Of a stretch of 64,000 nt of DNA, positions 36,273-45,726 are shown one piece after another. The number at the start of each line of letters is the position of its first letter. The stretch's first letter is position 1. The stretch covers positions 62,001 through 126,000 of the forward strand of contig NZ_RXYB01000006.1 in NCBI RefSeq assembly GCF_008086615.1. The letters are read 5' to 3'. The translations under genes and the position numbers were made by a program. The notes beneath the pieces are model-generated. The model worked only from the letters and a program-made list of their open reading frames with translations, did no database searches and was not told the origin of the DNA. This DNA comes from Acetobacterium tundrae (GTDB lineage: Bacteria; Bacillota; Clostridia; Eubacteriales; Eubacteriaceae).

Positions 36273-37176
36273 ATGATGTCATTTAAAATCAACAAAGAAC
36301 AACAACTAACATTTGGATGATCGTTTTTTACAGGTGGACGAACGGACAAAGAAATTTGTTTTGAGTTCCTGGGCAAAAGGTTTTTTAGAAATCATTTTCC
36401 CGGCGATTAGCGAGGAACGGTTTTCGGTATTGTACAGTGAAACCAAAGGTTCCCGGCCCAATAATCCGGTCAATGCAGTGGTTGGTTCACTGATTTTAAA
36501 AGAACTGTTGCGTCTGACCGATGATGAGCTGTTGGCCAGTATTCTGTGTGATATGCGGTTCCAGTATGCGCTCCATACCACGAGTTTCAAAGAGCAGCCC
36601 TTTAGCGACCGAACCTTCAGCCGCTTCCGGGAGCGACTCTATCTGTATACACTGGAAACCGGAATCGATCTGCTTCAGGAAGAAATGGAATCCATGGCGG
36701 AAGCATTTCTGGATTACCTGAATATTGAACCATCCATGAAACGCATGGATAGTGTGATGGCGGCTTCAAACTGTAAAACGATGACCCGTCTGGAAATTCT
36801 ATACATCTGTACCACAAATATGATAAAAGTCATTTGCCAAGCCGATAAAAAGCATAAAGGTTATGCGGGTAATATCGTTGAAACCTTTGATGATCAGAGT
36901 GCCATCATTACTGGCTATGATTATGACATCAACGGCCACAGCGACAGTCAATTCTGCAAAGAAACAATCAACAAGTTGGGACATCAGGATGAAGCGACCA
37001 CCTTGTTGGTCGATGGCGCCTATGCAAGCACTGACAATCACGAACAGGCCACCCAAAACAATATCGAATTAGTCGCCACTGCATTAATCGGAAAAACACC
37101 CAATCCCGTACAGGGTGATTTTATGCAGCCATACATTACATTATTTTCTTCCGAGACATCATTGGGGTGGAAATAA
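36273..37176 (+). pseudogene. IS1182-type transposase, broken
   Basis: An ATG at 36273 opens MMSFKINKEQQLTFG and hits a stop at a one-base frameshift; the frame then continues from 36313 (DDRFLQVDERTKKFVLSSWA). N-terminal domain typical of IS1182 transposases, first Asp in MKRMDSVMAA and second in LLVDGAYAS. A block between KVICQADKKHKG and the N-terminal part appears missing and the C-terminus is truncated at 37176, so the essential Glu region is absent. Not functional. Confidence 0.85.
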
Positions 37177-37198
37177 TTTGAGTCTGGCTGCATAAAAT
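37119..37198. repeat. 14-bp inverted repeat at truncated transposase end
   Basis: ATTTTATGCAGCCA (37119-37132) and TGGCTGCATAAAAT (37185-37198), perfect, 52 bp apart, spanning the premature end of the transposase frame. Possibly the scar of a rearrangement or the end of a small element. Confidence 0.65.
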
Positions 37199-37554
37199 GG
37201 GTGCTTTTGACACGCTAACCAAATATTAATTAAAATGAATTTAACCTAATTAAACATAGTTAGATATAACCAATTGAAATTAATCATAGTGAAACGTAAT
37301 TAATGGATATTAAAATGATTAAAATGAAACAATAATTGAAAAAAAATACGGATAATCAGAACGGTTATTGAATTTTAAACAATAGAAGAAATCAATTAAA
37401 TAGCTTTAAAAAGCCATTTAATTGATAATAGAGATAGATATTAAAAGAAAAAAGAAGAAAAACTTAAGAGATTGTTAAGTTTAATATGTTTCAATATAAA
37501 CAATAAAAGATAATCTAAAAGATTGTCTTAATAAATTTAAATCAGGAGGCTATT
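37199..37554. other. Very AT-rich leader region of mop
   Basis: 356 bp of A/T-rich sequence with many AATTAA/TTAAAAT words and no ORF. It must hold the mop promoter but no single site stands out. Confidence 0.4.
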
Positions 37555-37764
37555 ATGAAACTAAGTGCAAGAAATCAGCTAAAAGGAAAAATTATCAGTA
37601 TTGAAGAAGGCGCTGTGAATGGTATTGTAAAAATCGACATTGGAAATGGAAACATTATTTCATCAACTATTTCATTGGCATCAATTAAAGAATTAGATTT
37701 AACCGTAGGTTCTAGTGCAACAGCAGTAATCAAAGCAACCTCTGTAATGTTGATGGTTGATTAA
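37555..37764 (+). CDS. Molbindin-type molybdate-binding protein (single Mop domain)
   Basis: A 69-residue protein consisting of one TOBE/Mop domain: MKLSARNQLKGKIISIEEGAV at the start and GSSATAVIKATSVML at the end match clostridial Mop proteins, which assemble as hexamers and store molybdate or tungstate. AGGAGG precedes the ATG and a strong terminator follows, so it is a stand-alone gene. In acetogens it would supply formate dehydrogenase and similar Mo/W enzymes, though none is in this window. Confidence 0.92.
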   Translation: MKLSARNQLKGKIISIEEGAVNGIVKIDIGNGNIISSTISLASIKELDLTVGSSATAVIKATSVMLMVD

Positions 37765-37814
37765 TTTTTAAATTTAGGATTTTTGAAAAGAAAAAAGGGC
37801 TAAGATAACCGGAT

Positions 37815-37870
37815 AAAAAAGCGCACCCCGAATGTTGGATTTTCATCTAACATTCGGGGTGCGCTTTTTT
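37815..37870 (+). terminator. Terminator of mop
   Basis: Perfect 22-bp stem with 12-nt loop (GCGCACCCCGAATGTT core) and a T-run in and after the right arm. A-run on the left makes it functional in both directions. Confidence 0.92.
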
Positions 37871-38233
37871 TTGTTGTTGAATTATACGATTATAAAGTAT
37901 GGTTTGAATTCAAGGCCAATTTTATCAATAACAAGTAACAATCTCTCGATTGCTTTATTTGCAGTTCTGATAGAAATGGAAATGGTTTTATTCGAGGGAT
38001 AGTATTGAAAACAATTTGCTTTTATGTTAAAGTGATCATGTTATACTTGATGTAATGTGGTAAATGTTTTTAACAATTTAGTTTCATAAAAATATTGGCG
38101 TGAATAGTGAGGGTATCGCACTTTTTCCGATACCAAGAATTACGCATCAAATATGATGTAAGATCGACCTGTTACGAGAGTAGCAGGTTCTTTTGATTTT
38201 ACAATAAAATTTACTGATGAGGTTAACGAATAG
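37871..38233. other. Non-coding stretch with three successive hairpins
   Basis: GGTATCG/CGATACC (38112-38134), TTACgCATC/GATGtAA (38140-38162) and ACCTGtTAC/GTAgCAGGT (38168-38190, followed by TCTTTT) occur in a row just before the DUF2284 gene. The last could be a terminator or attenuator. Could be a structured leader; I do not recognise a known riboswitch. Confidence 0.4.
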
Positions 38234-38767
38234 ATGATTACAAAAGAAGAAATTGAAAAGAAAATTACGGAATATCCGATCTTTGAGTATGCATTTTTTG
38301 ATCCCGCTGAACTCAATTTTCATCAGGCGGTGAGAACTATCTGTAAAAATGAATGTCCGCAATATGGCAAATCATGGTCTTGTCCTCCGGCGGTTGGAAC
38401 ACTAGATGAATGTAAAGGTCGGTGTACAAGTTACGATCACGCCTTTATTTTCAGCACCATATCTGAAGTCAGCGACATTCTCAATATGGACGAAATGCTT
38501 TCAACCAGAGAAGAACATATTCAGATTGTAAACCAAATAAAGAAAAATGTTTTTAGTGAAAATGACGATATCCTTATCCTCACGGCAGAATCGTGTGCCA
38601 TATGTGACAAATGTGCATATCCGGATGAAGCCTGTCGGCATTTAGATAAAATGTATCCCTGTATTGAAAGCCAGACAATCAGTGTGACAGACATATGTGA
38701 AAAGCATAACCTGTCATTTTTCAATGGTTATAACGTCGTTACCTGGTTTGGCATGATCCTATTTTAG
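38234..38767 (+). CDS. DUF2284 cysteine-rich metal-binding protein
   Basis: A 177-residue protein of the DUF2284 family of predicted metal-binding proteins. Ten or so cysteines are arranged as CKNECPQYGKSWSCPP, then CKGRC, and late CAICDKCAYPDEACRH and PCIES, which can hold one or two Fe-S clusters. Such proteins are common in methanogens and acetogens near corrinoid or methyl-transfer genes, function unknown. RBS is weak (GAGGTTAACG). Confidence 0.85.
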   Translation: MITKEEIEKKITEYPIFEYAFFDPAELNFHQAVRTICKNECPQYGKSWSCPPAVGTLDECKGRCTSYDHAFIFSTISEVSDILNMDEMLSTREEHIQIVNQIKKNVFSENDDILILTAESCAICDKCAYPDEACRHLDKMYPCIESQTISVTDICEKHNLSFFNGYNVVTWFGMILF

Positions 38768-38912
38768 GCCATTAGATAGTGTGGCATTATTAGATTTTCA
38801 TTATGCAGGAAGATACTCATACTTGTTTGTCAACAGTAATAATAGATCATTGAGATATGTTTTATCGTAAGGTATAATTTAAACATAAAATACAATTAAG
38901 AGGTGACCTGTA

Positions 38913-40151
38913 GTGGCGGGAAATGTTGTAGAGCTGGCGGACAATCTGATGCGGATTTTGGCAATCATTACTTTTCTTGGTATTGCTTTAACGCAAGTGA
39001 GCAAGCGGATACATATACCCGATGTCGTGCTGTACATTGCGGCGGGTATCATTGTGGGACCAACGGTTTTGAACATCATCGATTTTAGTGAATACGCGGT
39101 AATCAATCAGCTGATTTTATCATTTGGTGCGGCATACATACTGTTTGACGGCGGAAGAGAAATTGAGCTCAAAGTATTAAATGAAGTAAAGGTAACCATC
39201 GGGCTGTTGGCGACTGTCGGTGTGCTTATTTCTGCAGTTGTTACCGGCTTCTTTGCCTGGAAGATACTCAATATTGATTTTATCTATGCATTGCTGCTGG
39301 GTGCGGTCATTGCATCAACAGATCCTTCGGTGCTGGTGCCTTTGTTTAAAAACATGAACATCAGCCCTAAATTGAAGCAGACCATCATATCGGAATCTGC
39401 ATTCAATGATGCCGCGGGAGCAATCATTACTTTTGCCATCGTTGGAATAGCGGCGGGTGGCGGCTTTTCCGTTGGAGGAAGCCTTCTGGATCTGCTGAAG
39501 ACGGCCGGCGGCGGCGTATTAGTTGGGGCAATCATCGGTTATGTTGGAAACATGCTTGTCTGTGAAGGCAAATTCGGACGGTTCCGGGGATTTACGGCTG
39601 AGATGGCGATAGCTTCTGTTTTGGCGGCTTATGTCTTGTCAGAGTCGATTGGAGTCAGCGGCTTTATGGCAGCCTTCACCGTCGGTATGATCTGCGGAAA
39701 CAAGCACATGTTCAACCTTAAGGCGCATGAAGAGGGTCATGAGAAGCATGAAAAATTCAAGGATGTGACGATATCCCTATTAAGGATGCTGATCTTCATG
39801 CTGCTGGGAATTCAAATGAATTTCGTGATCATTTCACAGTATTGGGGGCAAGCTTTACTAGTAATTCTGGCATTTGTATTCCTGGCAAGACCAATCTCAG
39901 TTCTCCTCACAGTGCCGTTAGACCGAAAAGCAAAGTGGAATATCAGGGAAATCGCCTATTTGTGTTGGACAAGAGAAACGGGCGTTATTCCCGCCGCATT
40001 GGCAGGCATGCTGATCACTATGAATATTCCAAATGCCCAGCTGATATCCGCGGTTACTTCGATCGCTATTATTATCACTTTAACATTTCAGGCGAGCACG
40101 GCAAAATATTTTGCCAGGGTGCTGAAACTTGAGGTTGAATCGAAAAAATAA
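38913..40151 (+). CDS. Monovalent cation:proton antiporter (CPA1/NhaP-like)
   Basis: A 412-residue protein with about 12 membrane helices and the Na_H_Exchanger fold. GTG start, AGAGGTGA upstream. The conserved helix with the ion-binding acid is visible as ASTDPSVLVPLFKN, followed by ESAFNDAAGAIITF, the ND pair of CPA1-type exchangers. It would exchange Na+ or K+ for protons; acetogens with Na+ bioenergetics commonly hold several. It has its own terminator. Confidence 0.92.
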   Translation: MAGNVVELADNLMRILAIITFLGIALTQVSKRIHIPDVVLYIAAGIIVGPTVLNIIDFSEYAVINQLILSFGAAYILFDGGREIELKVLNEVKVTIGLLATVGVLISAVVTGFFAWKILNIDFIYALLLGAVIASTDPSVLVPLFKNMNISPKLKQTIISESAFNDAAGAIITFAIVGIAAGGGFSVGGSLLDLLKTAGGGVLVGAIIGYVGNMLVCEGKFGRFRGFTAEMAIASVLAAYVLSESIGVSGFMAAFTVGMICGNKHMFNLKAHEEGHEKHEKFKDVTISLLRMLIFMLLGIQMNFVIISQYWGQALLVILAFVFLARPISVLLTVPLDRKAKWNIREIAYLCWTRETGVIPAALAGMLITMNIPNAQLISAVTSIAIIITLTFQASTAKYFARVLKLEVESKK

Positions 40152-40192
40152 AATAAAGTCATATTATCAATATCAGTTCATCATAAGCAATC

Positions 40193-40245
40193 AATAGCCA
40201 AAACTGTGGCATGAAAAAAGCGCAGTTCTGGCTATCTTTTTTTGT
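40193..40245 (+). terminator. Terminator of antiporter gene
   Basis: Imperfect stem ATAGCCAAAACTG/CAGTTCTGGCTAT with TCTTTTTTT after it. It separates the antiporter from the RiPP operon. Confidence 0.8.
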
Positions 40246-40278
40246 TGAGATATACATGAAAAATTAACAAATAAACAA

Positions 40279-40307
40279 TAGACAAAGTTACCAAAATAGA
40301 ATAAAAT
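40279..40307 (+). promoter_or_regulatory. SigA-type promoter of the RiPP operon
   Basis: TAGACA (40279-40284), 17-nt spacer, TAAAAT (40302-40307), each five of six to consensus. Transcription would start near 40314, giving a 60-nt leader to the TTG start at 40377. Confidence 0.65.
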
Positions 40308-40376
40308 GAAAAAAATAAATTAATTATGTCTTTAAAGGGAGCACTAAAAACAAAGAATACAATTGGGAGGCAAATA

Positions 40377-43300
40377 TTGAAAACGATTAATCTGAAGCTG
40401 ATGCTTATTCATAGAGGAACGCGAACCCATTCAATCACTCAAATTGAGCCCATTGGCCATATGTCATTAGCTGAAATGATGGCCAGCAAAGGTATTGAAG
40501 TTGCCGTGTTTTCTGGAGAACTGTTAAGAGGACTGGAATTTCTCAAAACTGCTGGTTGTGATGTAAATACAGTAGTGGCTTTGTATTGCGATTATGAAAA
40601 CCAGTCAGCAGTTGAGAGCTTTTCACAGGAAATAAAAAAGAAATATGGTGCCTATGTTTTTGTTGGCGGTCCCCAGACAGTTGGCTTAGGTGAAGGCTTT
40701 TTAAGAACCAGCCAGGCAGACGGCATTGCCAGAGGGGAAGGCGAGTATTCCCTCTACGAGATTATCAGAAATATTGAAAACGAAGACGAAGAAAATTGGG
40801 AAAAGATTCCAGGAATGTGTTCATTCAGAAAAGACGGAACCTATTATGATAATGGTATTTATCCGGCTATCGAGAATTTAGACGAACTACCGATTATTAC
40901 AGGCAAAATTAAATCCTCCCAGCATCAGGGAATTAATCATATGGCAGTCATGTCAGGACGAGGGTGTCCTTTCCACTGCTCTTTTTGTTATGAGGGTGCA
41001 AACAGTAAAAATGTCAGGCGTCGCAGTGTGGAAAGCGTGATGAAGGAAATACGCTGTCGGCTTTCACAGAATCCCAACGTGAAATACATCTTTTTCGGAG
41101 ATGATACGTTTACTTTGGATAAAAAAAGGGTAAAGGATTTCTGTGAGCAACTCAGAGACTTAAGAAAAGAACATGATTTTGTTTGGTTTGCCGATGCCCA
41201 TGTGAATATCGTCTATAAATATCCGGAAATTGTAAAAATGATGGTTGACGCTGGCCTGGTCCGGATGCAAATAGGCATTGAGAGCTGTAATCAACATATC
41301 ATCGATATTTATAATAAAAAAATAAAACGAGAGGATCTTTTCAAGGTCATTGAAATCTGCAAAGAGGCTGGGTTGCCCCAGCTGGTGGGCAATATCATCA
41401 TTGGAGGGGCTCTGGAGACAAGGGAAACCCTGGATTATACTTTCAATACAGTCAATGAAATGATCAGAGCCGGCCGGGGAATGGTGGAGGTGGTCAGCAC
41501 CTTTTATATGCCTTTTCCAGAAACCGCTATGTCAAAGAATCCAGAGGCTTTTGGAATTTTCGTGAAAGATGAAAAAGCCTTGACGTCAGTAGGTGATTTT
41601 CCTGTGATTGAAACTGAAACGCTTAGTATCGAGGAAATCTGTGCTGCCAGAAATGAATTTTTCGAAGAAAATATCAAGCTCATGCGAAAAATGCTCAGTG
41701 ATGGAGAAATTCCCGACGAGGTGATTCTTGAGAGCTATGCACTCAGTGAAAAATATAGCCTTAGCGGTATGTGGCAGGGACTGGCATATTCCCGTTATCC
41801 TTATTTCGATGCCCAATATAAGGCCCGAATCCGGGGCGATAAACTCATCAAAGACTATGACTCAGAATCAGTTTTTGAGACCCATCCCCAGCGCATTGCG
41901 CTGCTGTCCCTGACACCAGAGCTGGCAGCTGAAATTCCGGTTCTAAACGGATTTGTTTACTCACCCTTTGAATTCGAGGTGCTAACATATACTTCAGGCA
42001 AGCTGACCATGAACGAAATGGCAAAACTACTCTTTAAAAAACATGAACAGAACTTTGAAAATTTACAGGAATTTAAACTCTATCTCCTGGAGACCATCAA
42101 AAAACTGGAATCCGTGGGAATGTGTGTATTGTCAGGATCCCTAAAAGCGAAAGACGAAGATAAAGAATGGGTGAAACAGGAGAAAATAGTGGAAAGTACA
42201 GTGAAAAACAAGGTCATCCTTTTTAAATTATCAACCATTGGTATGGAAATTGCCGGCTTCAGCAGAAATGGCGCTTTCCTGGGGATCTATGGACTGGCGA
42301 GCTATCTTGATTCAAAAGGGTATGATGCCACGGTATGCGAATGCCGTCCGGACCAGACCATCGATTTTCTGAAAAAATTTAATCGGGAGGAAGTCTGCGG
42401 GATTGGTTTTTCGGTTGACTTTGAAAACAAACATGTGGCCAAAAAAGTAAGTGCCACCGTTACCGAAACGTTTAACATTCCCGTGCTCATTGGCGGGCCT
42501 GAAGCTATTTCTCTGGATGAAGATTATCTCAGACAGTCAAAGGCATGTGCCATTGTTCGTGGCGAGGGCGAACTGGCGATGGTGGCGGTTCTGGATGCTT
42601 TAAAAGAAAACAAGAATCTGGATGAGATTCCTGGAATTTTCTATATCAATGAGAAAAATGAATGCATCGACCGGGGGGAAGGTCCGGTTATTGAGAACCT
42701 CGACGATCTGCCCTTCCCAGCCTATGATAAAAGCATGACTCCCATCGATTACTCCAGTCTTTATCTGATGAGCAGCCGGGGATGCCCATACCACTGCGTT
42801 TTTTGCCATGAAGGTGCCTTGAAACGGCCCATGCGTCAGCGCAGTGTGGCAAACGTCATAGCAGAAATGCGTCATTTTCTGCTTAAATATCCGGAACTCA
42901 ATTATTTTAACTTCTGTGATGACACGCTGGTCACCAATCCCAAGTGGCTGGATGATTTCTGCCGAGAGGCAAAGGCCCTTCAAGCAATTAAACCCTTTCA
43001 GTTCTATTGTGAAGCCGATGTAGCATCTTTAAGCAGACGGCCGGAAGTGTTAAAAGTTATGGTAGACGCTGGCCTCAACCGTCTTCAAATTGGTATTGAG
43101 TCGGCGGATAAGGACATGCTGAAGATATACCGGAAAAATATATCCCCAGAAATGGTGGAAACGGTTGTTAAAGCAGCCTATGATGCCGGAGTTCAGCAGG
43201 TTTTTGGAGCCCTGTTGGTTGGGGGACCCTTTGAAAACCGTGAACACATTGAAAAAAACAAGGCTTTTGGTGCTAAACTGCTGCGTCTGGGTCCGGGAAT

Positions 43301-43967
43301 GATGGAAATTGCTCCCAGTATTGTGATGCCCTATCCCATGACCGATATCGGTCTGCATCCTGAAAAATATGGGTTAACTATCTACGATGAACAGGGTCTT
43401 GGCTCCATTTCTGATTATCCGATTATGGATAGTGAAACAATGGACCGCCGGGAAATTATGGGAGCCTATCAGGAATACCTCCAAAGCTTTGTAGATGAGG
43501 TTAAAATCATGCTCAATAACGGGGAGTTAAGTCATGAGGTTATTTTAAGATGTTATAAAAAATCAATGGGATCCAGAGGTCCCAAATACTGGATTAATAT
43601 AATTTCCCATCACAAACCAACTTTAACCGCCTATTACACGATGCTGGCAAGAGAATCAGCCAGCCGAATTATCGATGTGGATCCGGCGGAGCTGTCCAAC
43701 TGGCGACCACAGCGGATGATAGAAATGTGGCGGGATGTTGATTTTTCCGAGGGCTACCCGGTTTTGTGGGGAGAAGCACTATCTCCGTTTGAATATGAAG
43801 TGATGAAATACTGTACCGGCAAAAGTACCATTAAAACCGTTGCTGAAATACTCTTTGACCGATTTGGAAAACCCTTTGGAGAAAATTTTGATGAATTTAT
43901 GGAACGACTGATTGAAACGTTGAAAGTTTTTGATAAAAAATATTGGCTTCTTGTTGTTCCGTTTTAG
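40377..43967 (+). CDS. Tandem double B12-binding radical SAM RiPP maturase
   Basis: About 1196 residues made of two full copies of the same enzyme. Copy 1: B12-binding Rossmann domain (about 1-140, FVGGPQTVGLG, ARGEGEYSL), radical SAM domain with CxxxCxxC at C197/C201/C204 (GRGCPFHCSFCYEG) and a PqqD-like tail (about 520-585). Copy 2: B12 domain (about 615-760), CxxxCxxC at C803/C807/C810 (SRGCPYHCVFCHEG), tail (about 1120-1190). Both lack the DxHxxG of base-off B12 proteins, as usual for class B radical SAM enzymes. I start it at TTG 40377, with GGGAGG six bases upstream; the ATG at 40326 has no RBS. Role: two successive leader-guided modifications, inferred. Confidence 0.88.
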   Translation: MKTINLKLMLIHRGTRTHSITQIEPIGHMSLAEMMASKGIEVAVFSGELLRGLEFLKTAGCDVNTVVALYCDYENQSAVESFSQEIKKKYGAYVFVGGPQTVGLGEGFLRTSQADGIARGEGEYSLYEIIRNIENEDEENWEKIPGMCSFRKDGTYYDNGIYPAIENLDELPIITGKIKSSQHQGINHMAVMSGRGCPFHCSFCYEGANSKNVRRRSVESVMKEIRCRLSQNPNVKYIFFGDDTFTLDKKRVKDFCEQLRDLRKEHDFVWFADAHVNIVYKYPEIVKMMVDAGLVRMQIGIESCNQHIIDIYNKKIKREDLFKVIEICKEAGLPQLVGNIIIGGALETRETLDYTFNTVNEMIRAGRGMVEVVSTFYMPFPETAMSKNPEAFGIFVKDEKALTSVGDFPVIETETLSIEEICAARNEFFEENIKLMRKMLSDGEIPDEVILESYALSEKYSLSGMWQGLAYSRYPYFDAQYKARIRGDKLIKDYDSESVFETHPQRIALLSLTPELAAEIPVLNGFVYSPFEFEVLTYTSGKLTMNEMAKLLFKKHEQNFENLQEFKLYLLETIKKLESVGMCVLSGSLKAKDEDKEWVKQEKIVESTVKNKVILFKLSTIGMEIAGFSRNGAFLGIYGLASYLDSKGYDATVCECRPDQTIDFLKKFNREEVCGIGFSVDFENKHVAKKVSATVTETFNIPVLIGGPEAISLDEDYLRQSKACAIVRGEGELAMVAVLDALKENKNLDEIPGIFYINEKNECIDRGEGPVIENLDDLPFPAYDKSMTPIDYSSLYLMSSRGCPYHCVFCHEGALKRPMRQRSVANVIAEMRHFLLKYPELNYFNFCDDTLVTNPKWLDDFCREAKALQAIKPFQFYCEADVASLSRRPEVLKVMVDAGLNRLQIGIESADKDMLKIYRKNISPEMVETVVKAAYDAGVQQVFGALLVGGPFENREHIEKNKAFGAKLLRLGPGMMEIAPSIVMPYPMTDIGLHPEKYGLTIYDEQGLGSISDYPIMDSETMDRREIMGAYQEYLQSFVDEVKIMLNNGELSHEVILRCYKKSMGSRGPKYWINIISHHKPTLTAYYTMLARESASRIIDVDPAELSNWRPQRMIEMWRDVDFSEGYPVLWGEALSPFEYEVMKYCTGKSTIKTVAEILFDRFGKPFGENFDEFMERLIETLKVFDKKYWLLVVPF

Positions 43968-43970
43968 AAA

Positions 43971-45698
43971 ATGGGTAAGAAAATGAAGATACTCCTTTGT
44001 AATGTATCAAAAAAATACGAAACAAATGCTCATGATTATGTTGGGTTGTTTTATTTGGCTGGGGTTCTTGAAAGAGAAGGATTTGAACCACTGGTTTTTC
44101 ATGGAGACCCTGAAAAACTCATCGGTGAGATTGAAAAAAATGAGCCCGATGCAGTGGGCTTCTCCTGTGACTTTGACAATGTTCAACTGATTGCCGACCT
44201 GGCAAAAAAGATAAAAGATAAGTGGAACATCCCCATCATTGTTGGCGGTCCCCAAAGTATTGGGCTAAAAAAAGATTTTTTGGAAAAAAGTAACGTGGAC
44301 TATATTTTAAGAGGTGAAGGTGAAGTATCATTGCCTAAACTTTTGGATGCTATTTTAAAGCCCCAGGGTGATTTAAGCGGTATCAAAGGATTGGCCACGA
44401 TCAAAGATGACATTTTTGTTGAAACAGAGTCGCCTGAAATTATTGAAGATCTGGATAGTCTGCCGTTACCGGCCTATCATTGTTCCCTCCATAAAAATCA
44501 TCCCTACGGCAAGTTGATTTTTACCGGCAGAGGCTGTCCCTATCAATGCGCCTACTGTGCTCCCAGTCCCGGAAAACAGAAAGTTCGGCTCAGAAGCATG
44601 CCATTGGTGCTGGAAGAAATCCGACTTAATTTAAATAACAATCCCGGTTTAAACTATATTATTATCATGGATGATACCTTTACGATTAACCGACAGCGGA
44701 TTGAAGAATTCTGCGAAGGTATGAAGGAAATCAGAAAAAAACGTGATGTTGTCTGGTATTGTGAATGCCATGTGGGTCGAATAAAAGATTGGATGGATAT
44801 CCTCCCAACCATGATCGAGGCTGGACTCATCCGTCTTCAAATTGGGATTGAGTCCGGGGATCAAAAAGTCATCGACCAATATAACAAGCATGTGAACATA
44901 GCGGACATCATTGAATTTGTTACTTATGCTGCAGATACTGGTCTCACCCAGATTGCCACCAACTTTATTGTGGGAGGACCTGAAGAGAAAGCCGGATCCA
45001 CGGCAAAACTTATCGAAACGCTGATGAATCAGGCCCCGGGTGTGATTGACATCATCACCGGATTTTTAAGAGCTTATCCGGGAACACAGATACTTGAAAA
45101 TCCGGAAAAATTCAATTTACAACTGCATGATGAAGAGGGCTGCCTTTGTGGTGATGACTACCCCTTTGTAACACCAAAGGGAAAAAATCAGGATCAGGTT
45201 ATGAAAGACCGACAGGAATTAAATAAGGTCATTAGACAAAGTATGCAAAAGAAAATAAAAAACCATGACCTAAAAGAAGCGGTAGTGATGAAACAGTTTA
45301 AAGCCGCGTTGAACTATGGAATCAGAAGCCGATGGTTTGAGGAAATTTCCGCCAATCCAAGAGCCTATGAATACTACTATGTGTTTTACTTAAATGAAGG
45401 ACAAGCCTTTGAAGAATCACTGGATTTCTTCAGAGATTATCCCCAAAGAACTTTTGAATTATGGCGCACGATGACATTCACCCAGGGGTTTCCTATATTA
45501 GATGGCATGGCTCTTTCGCCTTTGGAATATGAGTTGATTTTACGTTGTGCCGGAAAAAGAAGCCTGGGAGATATTAAAACCGAACTTTATTCAAAATTTG
45601 GAACCGCTTATAAAAATCAGGCAGAATTTCATGGAAAATTTGTTGATATTTTATATCAATTTAATTTTAAATATTGGCTGACTCATTTCACGATTTAG
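43971..45698 (+). CDS. B12-binding radical SAM RiPP maturase 3
   Basis: A 575-residue single module: B12-binding domain (about 5-145, with IIVGGPQSIGL and LRGEGEVSL), radical SAM barrel with C189/C193/C196 (GRGCPYQCAYC) and PqqD-like tail (ALSPLEYELILRCAGKRSLG). It is the outlier of the five: the residues after the third cysteine read APSPGKQ, where the others have (Y/H/F)EG, so its chemistry or substrate position may differ. It begins 3 bp after the double enzyme; an in-frame ATG at 43983 is an equally likely start. The precursor gene follows directly. Confidence 0.88.
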   Translation: MGKKMKILLCNVSKKYETNAHDYVGLFYLAGVLEREGFEPLVFHGDPEKLIGEIEKNEPDAVGFSCDFDNVQLIADLAKKIKDKWNIPIIVGGPQSIGLKKDFLEKSNVDYILRGEGEVSLPKLLDAILKPQGDLSGIKGLATIKDDIFVETESPEIIEDLDSLPLPAYHCSLHKNHPYGKLIFTGRGCPYQCAYCAPSPGKQKVRLRSMPLVLEEIRLNLNNNPGLNYIIIMDDTFTINRQRIEEFCEGMKEIRKKRDVVWYCECHVGRIKDWMDILPTMIEAGLIRLQIGIESGDQKVIDQYNKHVNIADIIEFVTYAADTGLTQIATNFIVGGPEEKAGSTAKLIETLMNQAPGVIDIITGFLRAYPGTQILENPEKFNLQLHDEEGCLCGDDYPFVTPKGKNQDQVMKDRQELNKVIRQSMQKKIKNHDLKEAVVMKQFKAALNYGIRSRWFEEISANPRAYEYYYVFYLNEGQAFEESLDFFRDYPQRTFELWRTMTFTQGFPILDGMALSPLEYELILRCAGKRSLGDIKTELYSKFGTAYKNQAEFHGKFVDILYQFNFKYWLTHFTI

Positions 45699-45726
45699 CC
45701 AAAATACTTTGGAAAGGAGGAATAAT

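Noticed and set aside
38112-38190. Hairpins before DUF2284 as a mini-ykkC (guanidine-II) riboswitch
   Set aside because: The loops do not carry the paired ACGR tetraloops and the downstream gene is not a guanidine function.
40326-40376. ATG at 40326 as the start of the double radical SAM gene
   Set aside because: No RBS and only about 12 nt from the predicted transcription start; the TTG at 40377 has GGGAGG at ideal distance.
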